A DNA stretch of 64,000 nucleotides from Earliella scabrosa (Eukaryota > Basidiomycota > Agaricomycetes > Polyporales > Polyporaceae). Under the pieces are notes generated by a model. The model did no database searches, was not told where the DNA came from, and was given only the letters and a program-made list of their open reading frames with translations. Positions 22,326 through 33,559 of this stretch are shown piece by piece (the first letter of the stretch is position 1; each line of letters starts with the position of its first letter). The stretch lies in NCBI GenBank assembly GCA_022605405.1, contig JABYQQ010000003.1, positions 682,001 to 746,000 of the forward strand, given 5' to 3'. The position numbers were made by a program, and so were the translations under genes.

Positions 22326-22570
22326 TCAAGCTGTTTTAGGCTTCTTCTCACGTCTTCCACTCAGGTCATGCTCATCGCTGTCTCTCTTGCCCGTCGCCCC
22401 GGCATGCGATGGTCCAACTGTGAGATGAGGATCCTCCATCGCCCTCAACGCTCGCGCGAGGTTTTCGTCGTGTCCGACTCTTTTCCAACCTAAGCATACC
22501 ACCATCAAGACCTTCTGTCTGTACATCGGTTCGATCATTTCCTTGATGAGAGCAGAAATCTCTGGTCTGA
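22326..22570 (-). pseudogene. 3' fragment of the transposon-split coiled-coil gene A
   Basis: This piece reads RPEISALIKEMIEPMYRQKVL and MVVCLGWKRVGHDENLARAL, and stops at 22326-22328. It is the last 81 codons of the gene whose upstream part ends ERTVVF at 24681. The two pieces are separated by a 2110-bp transposon (22571-24680). Counting one copy of the GA target duplication, the joined exon is exactly in frame. The fragment aligns by eye with the C-terminus of the intact neighbour at 37,528-39,118 (PVVVRFIEDMVSSGMLSVECVALQRVGF). Converges on MMM1. Confidence 0.75.
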
Positions 22571-24680
22571 CATCAGCAAAAGCCCGAAACGCTTCTACTC
22601 GGCCCCAAGCGCCGGCGAGCGACGCAATCGCTCCCAATTGGGGGCGAGCGCGCGGATTCGAGTGTTATCATTTTCCACTCGAGTATAATCGCGCAATCGG
22701 CCCGCGACCCGCTTGCAATCGCTGCGCGTGCAGGAGGCTCTCGCGCGCGATTGCATCGCTTGTTTTCGAATGCGCTCTTGCCAAGGGTCGTCCGCGCCGG
22801 AACGCTTGTCGAGCGATAGGTGGGGCGCACCTCTTTCGCGGGCGATATGGGGGCACTCGGGACACTCAAATGACGCATTTGGATCACACCAGAGAATAAT
22901 GAGCATAAAGTATATTGGTCATGTATATCTATGGAGGCAATACAGGAGGGTCATAAGACGCGGGATTACCAGGAAAATGGGGGGTAAGAGAGTGCAAGAC
23001 TCGAACCGTGCGAGTGCAGCAGGCGTATGGACGCAGGCAGCAGCCCAGACAGGCAGACCGGACCTCCAAATAACGTGCAGAGTCGCAAACGAGAGCTTGC
23101 AGTAAGCAGATGGCCAGGCGTCGTCCGAAGCAGTATCTCCTCGTTGGTGACAGTCGCATCGAATCCGGCGGCGCGCTGCTCGGCTTGGATTGGAAAAGCG
23201 TGACATATCCGGGCGTCGACGCGTTGTAGGGGGTCACCGTAAGCAGGGCCGATCATGCGCATGCCATGAACGCACCTACAAGTAACAAGACGGCGACAAG
23301 CGTCAGCGCATGTGTCATTGTGTGCGGGTGAGAGAAACGGAAACACCACGTGCTTACAAGCGAGCCTCTTCGTCGCCCATACTATGTTTTTAGCGTACAA
23401 CTTGAAGAGCGCACTTGCCAATGACGGTGTGGTCGATTGCATGCTACTTATGGAAGGAGCTGAAGGCGCGTCGAGTTCGGTAGAGCATCAACATGAGAAA
23501 GTGCTTCAAATGGTAGCAAATAATCGGAAAACTAGGCACTTACCAAGACCCCCCGCGTGATACGTTCTCGTTGCGAGAAAAGGACGCCTGACTGTGTTCC
23601 TTCCAGAGTAATGTATGTCGGCGCACAGTTCGCCAAGACGGCGATCGTTGCGGCAGATACCAGACGTACCTTGGGGCGCACATAACATAGAGTCCTCCGC
23701 CGCCACACCGGGGTTTGTCGTGTCAGTGGCGATCCTCATGATGTGGTCGTCGTCTCGTCTATCATGGTGTCATACATAACACAGAGGGGCAGAAGCGGTG
23801 TGTGGGTTCTCACCAGATTGATATCATCCGGGAGACTGTGTGCCGCAGGGCTCGCTCGGGTAGAAGGGCGTGACGAAGGCGAGAAGGCAAAAGATAGTGT
23901 GAGCATTGTATGTGCAGGTACGTGAAATTGAGTGAAGCCCTCGCCTGAAGACTGAAGGGACGGTCATTATATGCGCATATACGCGCATATATTGAGGATC
24001 GAGGACTTACCGGGGTTGAGTTCGGGCGCCGCGCGCTTGACTGACTTGCAGGAGACCAACTGAGCAAGATGCATTGAAAGTGACGTGAGTCTTGTCGATA
24101 AGAGCGATGATGAGTGAGAGGAGTTGGGGATGGTGGTGGTCTGAGGGCAGGAGCAGGTTCGGTTTCTGCAGGCCTCTTATAGGCGACCGTTTGCCCACGT
24201 CGCGTTTGACAGCAGAGGAGGGCTGGGGCCGCCGCGGCGTGGAGACGCACGTCAGATTCGTAGCCCCACGCTGGTCATGTGATCGCGTCGACTGACCGTC
24301 TTCCTTCATCGCGCCTTTTCCCTCCTGCCAGCTCGCTCCCCTGACGACAGTGCGAGGCTGGCTGCGGCAGCGAGTACCTCGAGACAACGAACTCACAATA
24401 CGTCAGTTGCTACAACGCTAGCAGCCTGTCCTTGGGCCCCCAGTACTCAGTACTCAGCCATATCTGCCACATTCCTCTTTGGCGGACAGGTCTCAGCCCT
24501 TCCCTTTGCAAGCGGCGACGAGCGCAAAGGAGATGCCGCGAGCGATAGTGTCCGAATGTGGGCGATTGTAAATCGCTCGCCCGATCGTATTCGGTTGGCC
24601 CGCGATTGCGAGCGCTTGTAAGCGCCCGCGAGCGGCGGGGCGCTTCGCAATTGCGCAAGCGTTTCGGGATTTTGCTGATG
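22571..24680. mobile_element. CATCAG element E1 (2.1-kb non-autonomous DNA transposon)
   Basis: The ends are inverted repeats starting CATCAGCAAAA and continuing CCCGAAACGCTT, matching at 23 of 24 positions between the left end (22571) and the right end (24680, minus). Both sides are flanked by the dinucleotide GA (22569-22570 and 24681-24682). The subterminal 200 bp at each end are full of GCAATCGC / CGAGCG-type short repeats, as expected for transposase-binding arrays. I found no recognisable transposase; interior open frames (for example minus 22,966-23,442) do not resemble one. It splits the last coding exon of gene A. Confidence 0.8.
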
Positions 24681-25485
24681 GAAGACCACGGTCCTTTCGA
24701 ATAAGTAGTGAAGGCGTTGCTGCTCAATGGAGGTCAGCATCCCCTAAGGAATAGGCAGACACGAGGTTACGCACCTCGTCAGCGAATTCACGTACTTGCT
24801 GCAAGGGGAGGTTCGCCTTTCCAACGCACTGATACGTGCCAAGGTACCGCCAAGTGCTATGGGTCCTATAGAAGAACTCCATGTCTTCTTTCACTTCTCG
24901 GTCCGTGTCGAACGTGGCCTCCCAGCCTCCTCTTCCTCTGTCCAGCTTCGGATTGAAACGGTGTGTCGGCGACAAGGTGACACAGCCCAGTGGACCCGGG
25001 CTGTCATACGCCCAAACAACCTCTTTTGCGTTCTTCGATATCAGTCGACCGGCGATTCTCAGGCTGTGGCGCAGTATCAGCGATGTTTCGAACATATCCA
25101 ATGCATGAGTGGCGCACCGACGTGCCCTTCCAATATCCTGCCAGTAGTACCACCTTGGTCAGCGGAATCATCATCATGACAACAAAGCGATGTAATATAC
25201 CTCTGGAAGCTCGAGCTTGCCCCCGCACGGAATGTTGATCGGGGTGAATCCTGCACCGAATCCCTGCGAGTGTTCTTTGAGGAATTGCTTCGGATCGAAT
25301 GCTTGGAGCCTTGAAAGCCATTGCTAGAGATATCAACCATCAATACGAATGCAACTGCGAATATAGCAGCAAGTTGGTAGCAAGTTTACACTGACATGCT
25401 CTGACTTAGCCTTGGTAAGACGACGGGATGCAGTCTCTCGTTGCAACTTGACCTCGCAAAAGTGCTGCTGTGCGTGAGAGATCGA
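24681..25485 (-). pseudogene. Central part of the transposon-split coiled-coil gene A
   Basis: Exons here: 25485-25396, 25323-25201, 25137-24796 and 24743-24681 (then E1). They encode a charged coiled-coil stretch (QHFCEVKLQRETASRRLTKA) followed by a globular domain: QAFDPKQFLKEHSQGFGAGF, CVTLSPTHRFNP, FYRTHSTWRYLGTYQCV. I recognise the domain as a basidiomycete-specific unknown (possibly DUF6697). Upstream, the gene continues beyond the 10.5-kb transposon at 36,013. With all three transposons removed the gene would encode about 407 residues, close to the intact tandem paralogue (379). As it stands the reading frame runs into E1 and stops at 24,447. Confidence 0.7.
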
Positions 25486-25654
25486 CTGCAGAGTAAACGA
25501 GTGAGTTCCGGCAGTACTGATTCCCTTGCGAGTGACTGCTACATCAGGGAAAAGGCGTCCTCCTGTTCATGCGTGAACGGACGGGACGGACGGTGGACAG
25601 CTCCTGGCAGGTATGCTCAGCGGCGCGGGGAGATGAACGGGCGTGTTCGTAGTT

Positions 25655-25738
25655 CGTCCGCGCGGACGGACCGTGAACACCATACGTCTGCGCGGATGGA
25701 CAGTCATCAGTAGTAGACATAATACGTCCGAGCAGACG
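25655..25738. repeat. Subterminal palindrome cluster of E2
   Basis: Three copies of a 14-bp near-palindrome lie about 110-200 bp inside the left end: cgtccgcgcggacg (25655-25668), cgtctgcgcggatg (25685-25698) and cgtccgagcagacg (25725-25738). They resemble transposase-binding sites, by analogy with subterminal arrays of CACTA-type elements. Confidence 0.55.
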
Positions 25739-28349
25739 AATATGTACATAGATGATCATTAGCGAATACACGTACCTTTGACCAGGCGCAATCCCAGGCG
25801 GCCTCACACTGAGCGGTACGGCGCAGCGTCGGGAAGCTGTTGTGAATTAGCTAGTAGTCAGCATACATGTCGTCGATATTGTGCTCGTCCTCGCCCGAGT
25901 CCCCGTCCTCATCCCCGTCCTCGTCACCACTACCGCCGTCCTCGCCCGAGTCCCAAGCACCGCCTCCTTCATCGCCGTCCTCTTCACCGGCCTCGTCGTC
26001 CTCGTCAGCGTCTTCATCCGGCCGCTCGTAGTCCAGATCTTCCGGGTCGTGCTCTTCTGCGTTCTCATCCGCAGCTGCTGCATCCCGTGCGACTGCATCC
26101 GGATCGTCGTCCCCTTCCACATCGTCATCCTCTACGCGCTCCTCGTTCATCCGTTCGGGGTCATCCAGGTTCATCGGCTCGTCGCCAGGAGAGACCGCAC
26201 GGGGTGCGAGGGCCTCGCCAGCAGCTGGAGGGACGGCATTGGTCGCGCGCGCCGGGTCGGCAGCAGGAGGGACTGGGTGGGGCGCGAGAGCCGGATCGCC
26301 GTCGCGAAGACCGTGTTTGCGTGACGCCTCGACGGTCACGCCCTGTTCGCGATGGCCGATACCATCGCCGTGGTGCCGCATGAACATGTCGCGGTCCGCG
26401 AACCTAGAAGATTTGTTAGCGAAGATCACGCGCGGGCGGCCGCTACGTACATGGAGACGAGATATGAGTCGTAGTCCCAGACCTCGTCTGGGACTCCGGG
26501 CTCGACGCCGATCTGACGCGCCAACTTGGATGGCGGCAGAAGCTCGTCGTTGAGCTCGCGCGCTGGGCGCGGGAGAATGTAGGCGGCGCGGATGACGTCG
26601 TCCGGGTCGATGAAACTGAAGGGGTCGTTGTCCGGCTCGGTTGCATCCACGAACGACAGACATGGTTGGCGGCGGTGCTGGAACCCGAAAGAGGAGGTGT
26701 CGTCGCGCGTGAACCACCGTACCCAGAGCACGGGGTAATTGCGCCACTGCCGGGACTGACGGGTGGCCTCGGGCCCGTGGTAGGACGCCTTGACGGTGAA
26801 GATCCCGATGACGCGGCCGTACCAGTATGGGTAGGCCGCATCCCATTCCGGCGCTGGCACCATGATGTCGGCGTGGTTGCGTGGGCTGACGACGTCTTGC
26901 TCGCGTCGCATGTCGTATGTAGTGTAGTTAACGCGTATGTACTTGTGCTTGTACATACGGTCTTCGAATATACGAATCCCGTTGAGTTGGTCTTCCGAGA
27001 ACTCCTCGGGCTCTGTGAACATGTTACCGCCAAATATGCGTGCTGCAAGGTGCTCGTACAGCCGGGGAATGAATCCCTGAATGCGCGTTAGTGAGGGAAT
27101 GTAATCCGAGTCGGCGCGCACTCACCCGGATCGCCGGATCGGCCTCGTTCTTGTCGACCCAGTTGCCGATGTTGATCGGCGAGCGCTTCGACTGCGAGAT
27201 ATAGTAGTGGTCGGCTGGGGAGGTGGGGATGACGGGCGTGCGGCTGGCCTTCTTGCCGGTTGTGCGCGAGGCTGAGACGGTCGCCTTCTCAGGTGCAATG
27301 CCTGAGCGTTCAAGCGCCTCCGCCTCCGCGATCGCGGCGCGCTTGGCCTCCTGTCGCCTAAGTGAGAGCGGCACGTAGTCGTCCGCCGCGCGCAGGCCCG
27401 CGACGAGTTCGCGGTGCTGTTGCTGGAGCGCGATTTGTCGCTCGTAGTTGACTTTGTTGGTGCGGTCGTAGATGCCTTTGACATGACCGTGCTCGAGCTC
27501 ACCCTGTAAGATATCTCAGCATGGCATTGGATTGGATTGAATGGAAGACCAAAACTTACCACTTCCGATGTGAAATTGTCCGAGGGGCCTGAGCGCTTGA
27601 TGTACTCGACATAGTCGCCGAGACTATGGAACTTGTACGTGTCCTTGACGTTGAACTTGACGTCGCGCCTCGCCCCGTCACCCGGCTGAGCGCCGCCGGC
27701 CTTTGCCTGAGCAGCCCGCAATCGCTTGTCTGTCTCCGCGGGCAGCTCGGGGATCGGGTCGCGTGCTGTGGTGTCCGAGAACAACGCGATCGCCGCGTAC
27801 ATGTGGCGTGTTGTGTGGGCGAGGTTCTCGAGTGTGACTGTGTGGTGCATGCGCAGTTTCGCAAGCGCATGCCAGTTCGAGAGCTCGAAAAGCAGGTCCG
27901 CGACGGTGTGGTCGTCTTCGAGGGGCAAGAGTCCCTCGATGACAGGCATCATAACCTATGAACCAGTCGTGAGTACCGCTCGGTCAGTAGACAATGACGA
28001 CATACCGTCAAATATGCTTCGTAGTCGTGAGCGGCCATCCGCTTGCGTGTTGACGCGTCCTGGTAGAAGCGACGGATGTGGTCGCGTCCCCATGTAGGCA
28101 TGAGGCGCATCCTGCAAGAGACTGTCAGCAGCAGGCAGAGCAACACAAGAATTCGCTTACCGGCGGTTGAACTCCTTGATCTTGTCTTCGCCTTGAGCGT
28201 GGATGAGACGGATCAGGTGCTCAAATACTTTCTTCCAAACTCCGAGCTCAAACTCGTGCATCAGATCCGGTGCAAGGATCTGATACGAGTTGAGCCCGTG
28301 CTCGGAGAGGCGGATTGAGAAGGCGTTCTGTGAAAATTATTCGAAATTG

Positions 28350-29312
28350 TTGCAGGGTCCGGTCCGGTCCGGTCTTTTGACCCCTCCGAGGCAGGACCGA
28401 GGACCAGGACCGGACAGGACCGCACCCAGTAGCTGAGGACCGGACTGACGGTCCAGTCCTAGCGGTCCTGCACAGGACCGCGGTCCGGTCCCAGTCCGGG
28501 ACCGGTCCTGGACCGATGCCAGTCCGGACTGGTCCTGAACCGGTCCAGGACCGGTCCAACCGGGGTGGCCCACTAGAAACAAGCACTGGGGGCATGGGCT
28601 GATGGAACAGTTCGTCACATTTTGATCTTATCTTGAAGTCATGACCCATGTCCTTTAGTTGAGACGCCTTTGGCAAAAACTCGTTACACGCTGATTACAT
28701 GCCTGTCAGGTGCATGAAACAAGCGTGTAATCAACGTATGGCAAATGTCGTTCACACCATCGACATTGGTCATATGGTCAAAATGAGACGAGGATTTCAC
28801 TAGAGATCACATAGGCCCTTGCCCCCAGTGAAGTCGGCACCAGCGGGAATTGAACTCGGGGCCTCACAAAAAGGCCATAGAAACACGAGTGCTCTACCAG
28901 CTGAGCCAACAGGACATTATTAGGCTGTCAGTCAGAGGCAGCTTGATAGGGCGGCTCTTAGATAAGATTAGATCAGATCAGATGTAGAGATAAACGCGTT
29001 ACCTAAGCTCGATATGAGCCTCATTATGGGCTCTATTGATGGACACTACAAAAATGGCCCATATAAATTCGGAAAAAATCTCAAAAATCACCAAAAAATT
29101 ACTGTATATAGCACTATATCAGAGCAGTCCAGGACCGGTCCGGACCAGTCCTGACCGGTCCTACATGGCCCGGGACTTCTGCCAGGACCGGGACCGGGAC
29201 TGGGACCGGGACTGGACTGATGATCAGTCCGGTCCTGACCAGTCCTAAATCAGTCCGGTCCCAGTCTTTTTCCGGTCCTTGATCAGTCCTAGGACCGGAC
29301 CCTGCAACACTA
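28350..29312. mobile_element. hAT-like non-autonomous element A, inside the transposase intron
   Basis: The right end reads, on the minus strand, TAGTGTTGCAGGGTCC, identical in type to the 718-bp element at 33,560. The left end begins directly at GTTGCAGGGTCC. The right flank is GTTGCAGG; a copy of that octamer overlaps the left terminal repeat, as if the target duplication and repeat end had recombined with loss of about 12 bp. Subterminal regions are packed with GGTCC/GGACC repeats. A tRNA-like segment sits at 28,838-28,917. The element occupies an intron, so it need not disrupt splicing. Confidence 0.75.
28838..28917 (-). repeat. tRNA-like sequence (pseudo-tRNA or SINE head)
   Basis: On the minus strand the segment carries an A-box-like TGGCTCAGCTGGTAGAG and a B-box-like GAGTTCAATTCC about 40 nt downstream, the internal Pol III promoter spacing of a tRNA. 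The acceptor and anticodon stems do not pair properly, so I do not call a functional tRNA. Its location inside a hAT-like element suggests a tRNA-derived SINE or a captured, decayed tRNA. Confidence 0.5.
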
Positions 29313-31857
29313 GTTGCAGGGAGGAGAGCGATGGGCGTACCTGGATGGGGGTCAGAGACTGCTCCTTGAGCAAGTCTTTGATGCAATCGCCTTCTGGAAC
29401 ACGAGCCTGCGCGCGTTATTGATCGTCCACTTGGTGTCGCGATCGTCGGTCCGTATGTTGGCGCGCCGGGCCGCATCTGCAGGCGAACCAGCCTCGCATA
29501 TGTCGTCGCTGTGTATGCGGCAGCGTACACAGCGATGGAGGGAGTTCGGCTTGAGGGCAGCGATCTTGACCCTGTCATAGTGGGGCGGCTAAGTCAGTAA
29601 TCACACAGAAGGGTCAGAAGCGACGCACTTCTCCATGTAGTCGGCGGAGTAGGTGAAGATGCGCAAGAAGAGCCGGCGCTTGATGCCGTCCCTGCACATC
29701 ACCACGATGCCCTCGGTGTATGCCTTCATGAACTTGTCGTTCATGAGCAGGAGCCAGATGCGGCAAAAGAGTTCGCGCCGACAGAATCGGCGCGTCTCCT
29801 CGGTGGGCTGCTTGCCGTACTCGCGCTCGTACTCATTGCAAAAGTGATCGCCAAGCTGCAGAATGATGCGAAGGTCAGTAACGGCGGTGCCTGTGTAAGA
29901 TGGGGTGCGTACATCTGGTATGTAGGCGAGGTGATGCGCCGCGAACTCTGTCGGATGTCCGCGGATGTACTTCGACAGGTTGCCAAAGTACAAATATATT
30001 GGCCACAGTTTGGCGTAGCCAAACTGTGACAGGACCGTTTCGTCGGACCAGAGGAGCATCGCGAGGACCGCGTACTCCATATCTGGGTCGTCACCGTCCA
30101 CACGAGGCATGTTGCGAACCTTCTCCTCTTCTTCCAGCATGGCGTCCGGGTTGTACGTGTCCGTGTACACGCGGAGCGGGGGCGGTGCACCGTCCTCGGG
30201 GGTGGCAGACGGCATTCGCGGACTTGAGGACTCAGGAGGAGGGGACGGCGCGGCGGGTGCTGGGCCGGAAGCTGTCCGCGGAGGATCCCAGTACATCTTG
30301 TTCGGCACCCAGTGGTAGTCCCTCGCGAAGCGCGAGTGCTTGTCGGAGACGACCCCGGTGATGAGGTCGACAATATCGCGGTGATGGACGCCGCGGACCT
30401 CGTACGTGGGTGTGTCGTCGACCGACTTGTACCGCGCACGCGTGCGCGGCATGGGGACGTGGACGGCGGACTCGTGCCACCCATGTTGGGGGTGGAAAAC
30501 CTTGGCTTCGGCCACCCATTTCTTCAGCATCTCCTCCGCCTTGTGTGCGCTGAATCCCGAGGAGGTCGTCGAACCGCTGGTGGCTGAGCACTTCCGACCC
30601 ACGACCGTAAAACCAGTCCATGAGCCGGAAGCACGTCGCGCTGTCACCAAACGGCCCAAACCTGGGCTTGTGGGAGTCGTCCGTGCAAGGGGCATCCATC
30701 GGACGGCGCGCGGAGAGGGCGCGCTTGAGCCAGTGCACGGAATGCAGCAATGACCCCTTGCGCGCCCCCTTGGGATCCTTGCGTGGTGGGCCTGCATCCT
30801 TCTCAAGGCCTGGGGAGTCGGCGACCGACCCGAGCGTGAAGTTCGTCTCGGGATCGTGTTTCGGGAGGCGGCGGAAGCGACGGAAGACGCCGAATGCATC
30901 TGGCTCCGTGAACCAATCCTCATCCTCCGAGTCTTCATCGTCCTCGACGGTCGTGCGTCTGCGCGGGCTCTGCGAGTTGCGCGCGGAGCCTGGAGCGGGC
31001 GTGCCCTCTGGTGAAGAGGGTGGTGAAGGCTCGGGCGTGGGCGCGATGGGTCCGGACGGTCCCTTGACGGTCGTCCACTGCGAGAGCACGGTGCTGCGTC
31101 CGGAGGGGAGGAAGTCTTCATATCCGCTGCGAAAGCGGATTTGTCGACCGGACCGCGTGGAAAGTGGAGGCGGACCCATGGGCGGTGGCGGAGGTGGTGG
31201 AAGCGGAGGAGAGAGAGTGCGGTGAGGGGAGCACGCGCGGGCACCTATGCCTGAGGACTGCATATATGCGGTCAGTAACATACATACGAGAGCAGACACT
31301 GCTAGACATACCTGTGACGGCTCGGGTTCCGTGCGAGGCCGCTTTACTGCTGACCATTCGAGTTCGCGTTGCTCGCGCCTGCGTTTCGCGACGGTCCTGG
31401 TGACGGCAGCGAGCAAGTGCTTGCACTTGTGCTTCGCTTTCGACATCGTACTCTTGAATGTCGCGTTGCAGCCGTCCGTTGTACATCTGAGAGTGGGATT
31501 GTCGGCCATGGTGAGGGCAGAGGCGGAGCGAGTGGGACGGGAGCGACGAGACAGCGGGGCGGGAGCGACGAGACAGCGTGGCGGGAGCGACGAGGAGCGA
31601 GGTGCGTGCTGGCAGAAAAACTCAGAGGCGCCAGCAAGTCGGCGCGCAGAAGTACCGATCGCGCCGTCGATCCTGCCGATCGCGTTGCGCACTCATCACG
31701 TGATCGTCGCGTCGCGGCGCAGGCCACCTTTTTTGGGCGCCTCGAGCGCACAGCGCATACACCCACCTTTCCCTGTATGCGCCCTCTCGCCCTCGTTCTC
31801 TCTCCCTCTCTCCCCTGCCATCCTCTGGCATTTTTGGGGTTCTGGGCCCGCCCGTCC

Positions 31858-31864
31858 TTATAAG
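31858..31864 (+). promoter_or_regulatory. TATA box of the DUF6532-like transposon gene
   Basis: TTATAAG lies about 110 bp upstream of the ATG at 31973, in the 464-bp divergent promoter shared with the transposase. Confidence 0.45.
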
Positions 31865-32471
31865 GGCCCTTCCTTCGTGCTCCCGCCCTCATCCATCTCT
31901 TCCCCCGCCCACCACCATCCCCACTCCCTCCTCCCTCGACGCCTCTCGCCGCCCGCCTCTTCATCGCCCAAGATGTTTCATCAAAAGACCAAGAACGGTC
32001 TCGTACGTCGCGTGCCCCCAGGAAGAAGGCAGCAGCCTGCCCTTGTCCCTCCGCCACCGCCTCCTCCCCCGCCGCCTCCCCCGCCTCCTCCCCCGCCGCC
32101 TCCTCCTCAGCCCGCTCCGGAGGCGCCAGTCGACGAAGAGGCCCCGCCACCCACGAAGCGCTTTCGCGAGGCTGTCGAGCCCTACTGTGCGCGGTGGGCA
32201 GAGGCCATCGAAGAGCTCAACCTCAAGGACAGGTGAGTACAGATCTCACGCATATAGTGTACTAACTATATGCGTTGCATAGCGCTGTCGACAGGGTCAA
32301 CAAGGGTACGCAAACGTACTACGAAGCCGCCGGGCACTGTACGCGCCTGTGCGGACCAGGCGCGGACTACTCGGTGATCCTCACCGAAGGCATCCGGTAC
32401 GCTGGATGCGACAAGGCCAACGAGGCGCGTCACCCATACTGGTGAGCGCACACGCACACATGTGCATATAT

Positions 32472-32855
32472 TAAGGCTGAGCACGGATCGATCCACGGAT
32501 GATCTGGATCTGTACCTACAGGTCAAGCAGTCAAAAAATGCTCGAACTGGATCTGCACGGATCATAATCCATTGTGACCTGGATCTGTTCTGACCTGAAC
32601 CTACAGGTCAGATCATGGATTGATCTGTGGATCAGCAATATGTTTCATGTATAAATAGATAAAATTTATGAAAACAAGTGATATATTGCTCAAAAGTTTT
32701 GACCTGTGACCTGAATGTAAAACAGAATCTCTGACCTGGATCCGCAATGACCTGGATCTGTTTGATCTGGATCTGTTTTGACCTGAACCTACAGGTCAAA
32801 TTTCAGATCGGATCCAGATCTACCTGTGCTTGACCTGGATCCATGCTCAGCCTTA
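32472..32855. mobile_element. hAT-like MITE C in an intron of the DUF6532-like gene
   Basis: The 384-bp element has inverted ends TAAGGCTGAGCA.GGATC and perfect 8-bp duplications GCATATAT (32464-32471 and 32856-32863). The interior consists of repeated GATCTG / GACCTGGATC motifs. The 8-bp duplication places it in or near the hAT superfamily. It lies wholly within intron 2 and leaves the splice sites intact. Confidence 0.88.
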
Positions 32856-33559
32856 GCATATATGCACCTTTTGCTAACCCATTTGATGCTACAGGAAAGC
32901 GACTACCTACAACAAAGACGTCGAGGCCGCCACTCTCTTCCCTGTCCTCCTCGAGCACTTCCCTTTGCTCGAGGAGCACATCGACTATCTCGCAGACAAC
33001 CCCGATGTCATCGTGCACCTTGCGACCTTTGTATGTGCCTCTTCTCTCCTTGGACCTCGCGCTAACCATGTTTCCAGTTCACCGCGCTCGCCAGACGTAT
33101 CCGCACCAACGATCTCGGTCGCATCAAGGGCCGCGCGTTCCAGATCGCGAAGTTCTCGGACCTGAAACTCGCGAACAAGACCAACCGCGGATTCACAGCG
33201 TCGAGAGTGCGGAGCTCATCACGCCTATTCGGCTCCTTGCCAAGTTCCGAGAGAACCCCCAGGAGTACGTCGTCATCGTGCCTTCATGCCATGTCCCCTC
33301 GTGTGCTGATGTCGCGCTTTGACAGGTTCTGCCGCACCATGCTCAAGAAGAACCTTCCAGCCGGGCAGGCCCTCAAGATCTACTCCGAAGACTGGTTCCC
33401 GCTCATGTACGACATGGCCCTCCGCGCGCCTGGGTTGCAGAAGCCGGGCCTCTTCAAGAACAGGATCCTCGTCGAGGTGCAAACGTTCATCTTAGATGAC
33501 GATGTATACTGACATTCCTTCCCAGATTGGCAAGTGTCTCCTGACAAGCTTCTCGTCGA

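Larger units (their letters stand above)
25851..31509 (-). pseudogene. Plavaka-type transposase (CMC/EnSpm-like), apparently decayed
   Basis: DDE-type transposase of a family abundant in basidiomycetes. Minus-strand exons: 31509-31312, 31257-29913, 29855-29629, 29571-29341, 28328-28160, 28111-28006, 27955-27560, 27503-27126, 27076-26451, 26403-25851. It starts with a Cys/His finger (CTTDGCNATF). Family blocks follow: DAFGVFRRFRRLPKHDPE, CFRLMDWFYGRGS, FGYAKLWPIYLYFGNLSKY, CRRELFCRIWLLLMND, RIFTYSADYMEK, NAFSIRLSEHGLNSY, LAPDLMHEFELGVWKKVF and FADRDMFMRHHGDG, then an acidic tail. Two one-base shifts are needed, near 30,557 (G run after DDLL) and near 29,393 (between RRLVFQ and EGDCIKDLL). The intron at 28,329-29,340 is swollen by a hAT-like insertion. 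Confidence 0.85.

Noticed and set aside
25141..25210. Possible frameshift in gene A between LELPE and WYYWQDIG
   Set aside because: An alternative acceptor (ctggcag before GATATTGG, exon from 25137) keeps the frame, so the shift is not needed.
25704..25725. Another CATCAG terminus (catcagtagtagacat) inside E2
   Set aside because: No matching inverted CTACTGATG end with a dinucleotide duplication was found at a sensible distance.
25847..26390. Plus-strand valine-rich and arginine-rich open frames around 25.8-26.4 kb
   Set aside because: Antisense shadows of the acidic Asp/Glu tail of the transposase.
28605..28620. CTGATG near 28,609 as a further element end
   Set aside because: It lies inside hAT-like element A and has no partner CATCAG end or flanking duplication.
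28838..28917. Functional tRNA gene on the minus strand
   Set aside because: A- and B-box-like sequences are present but acceptor and anticodon stems do not pair; reported only as tRNA-like.
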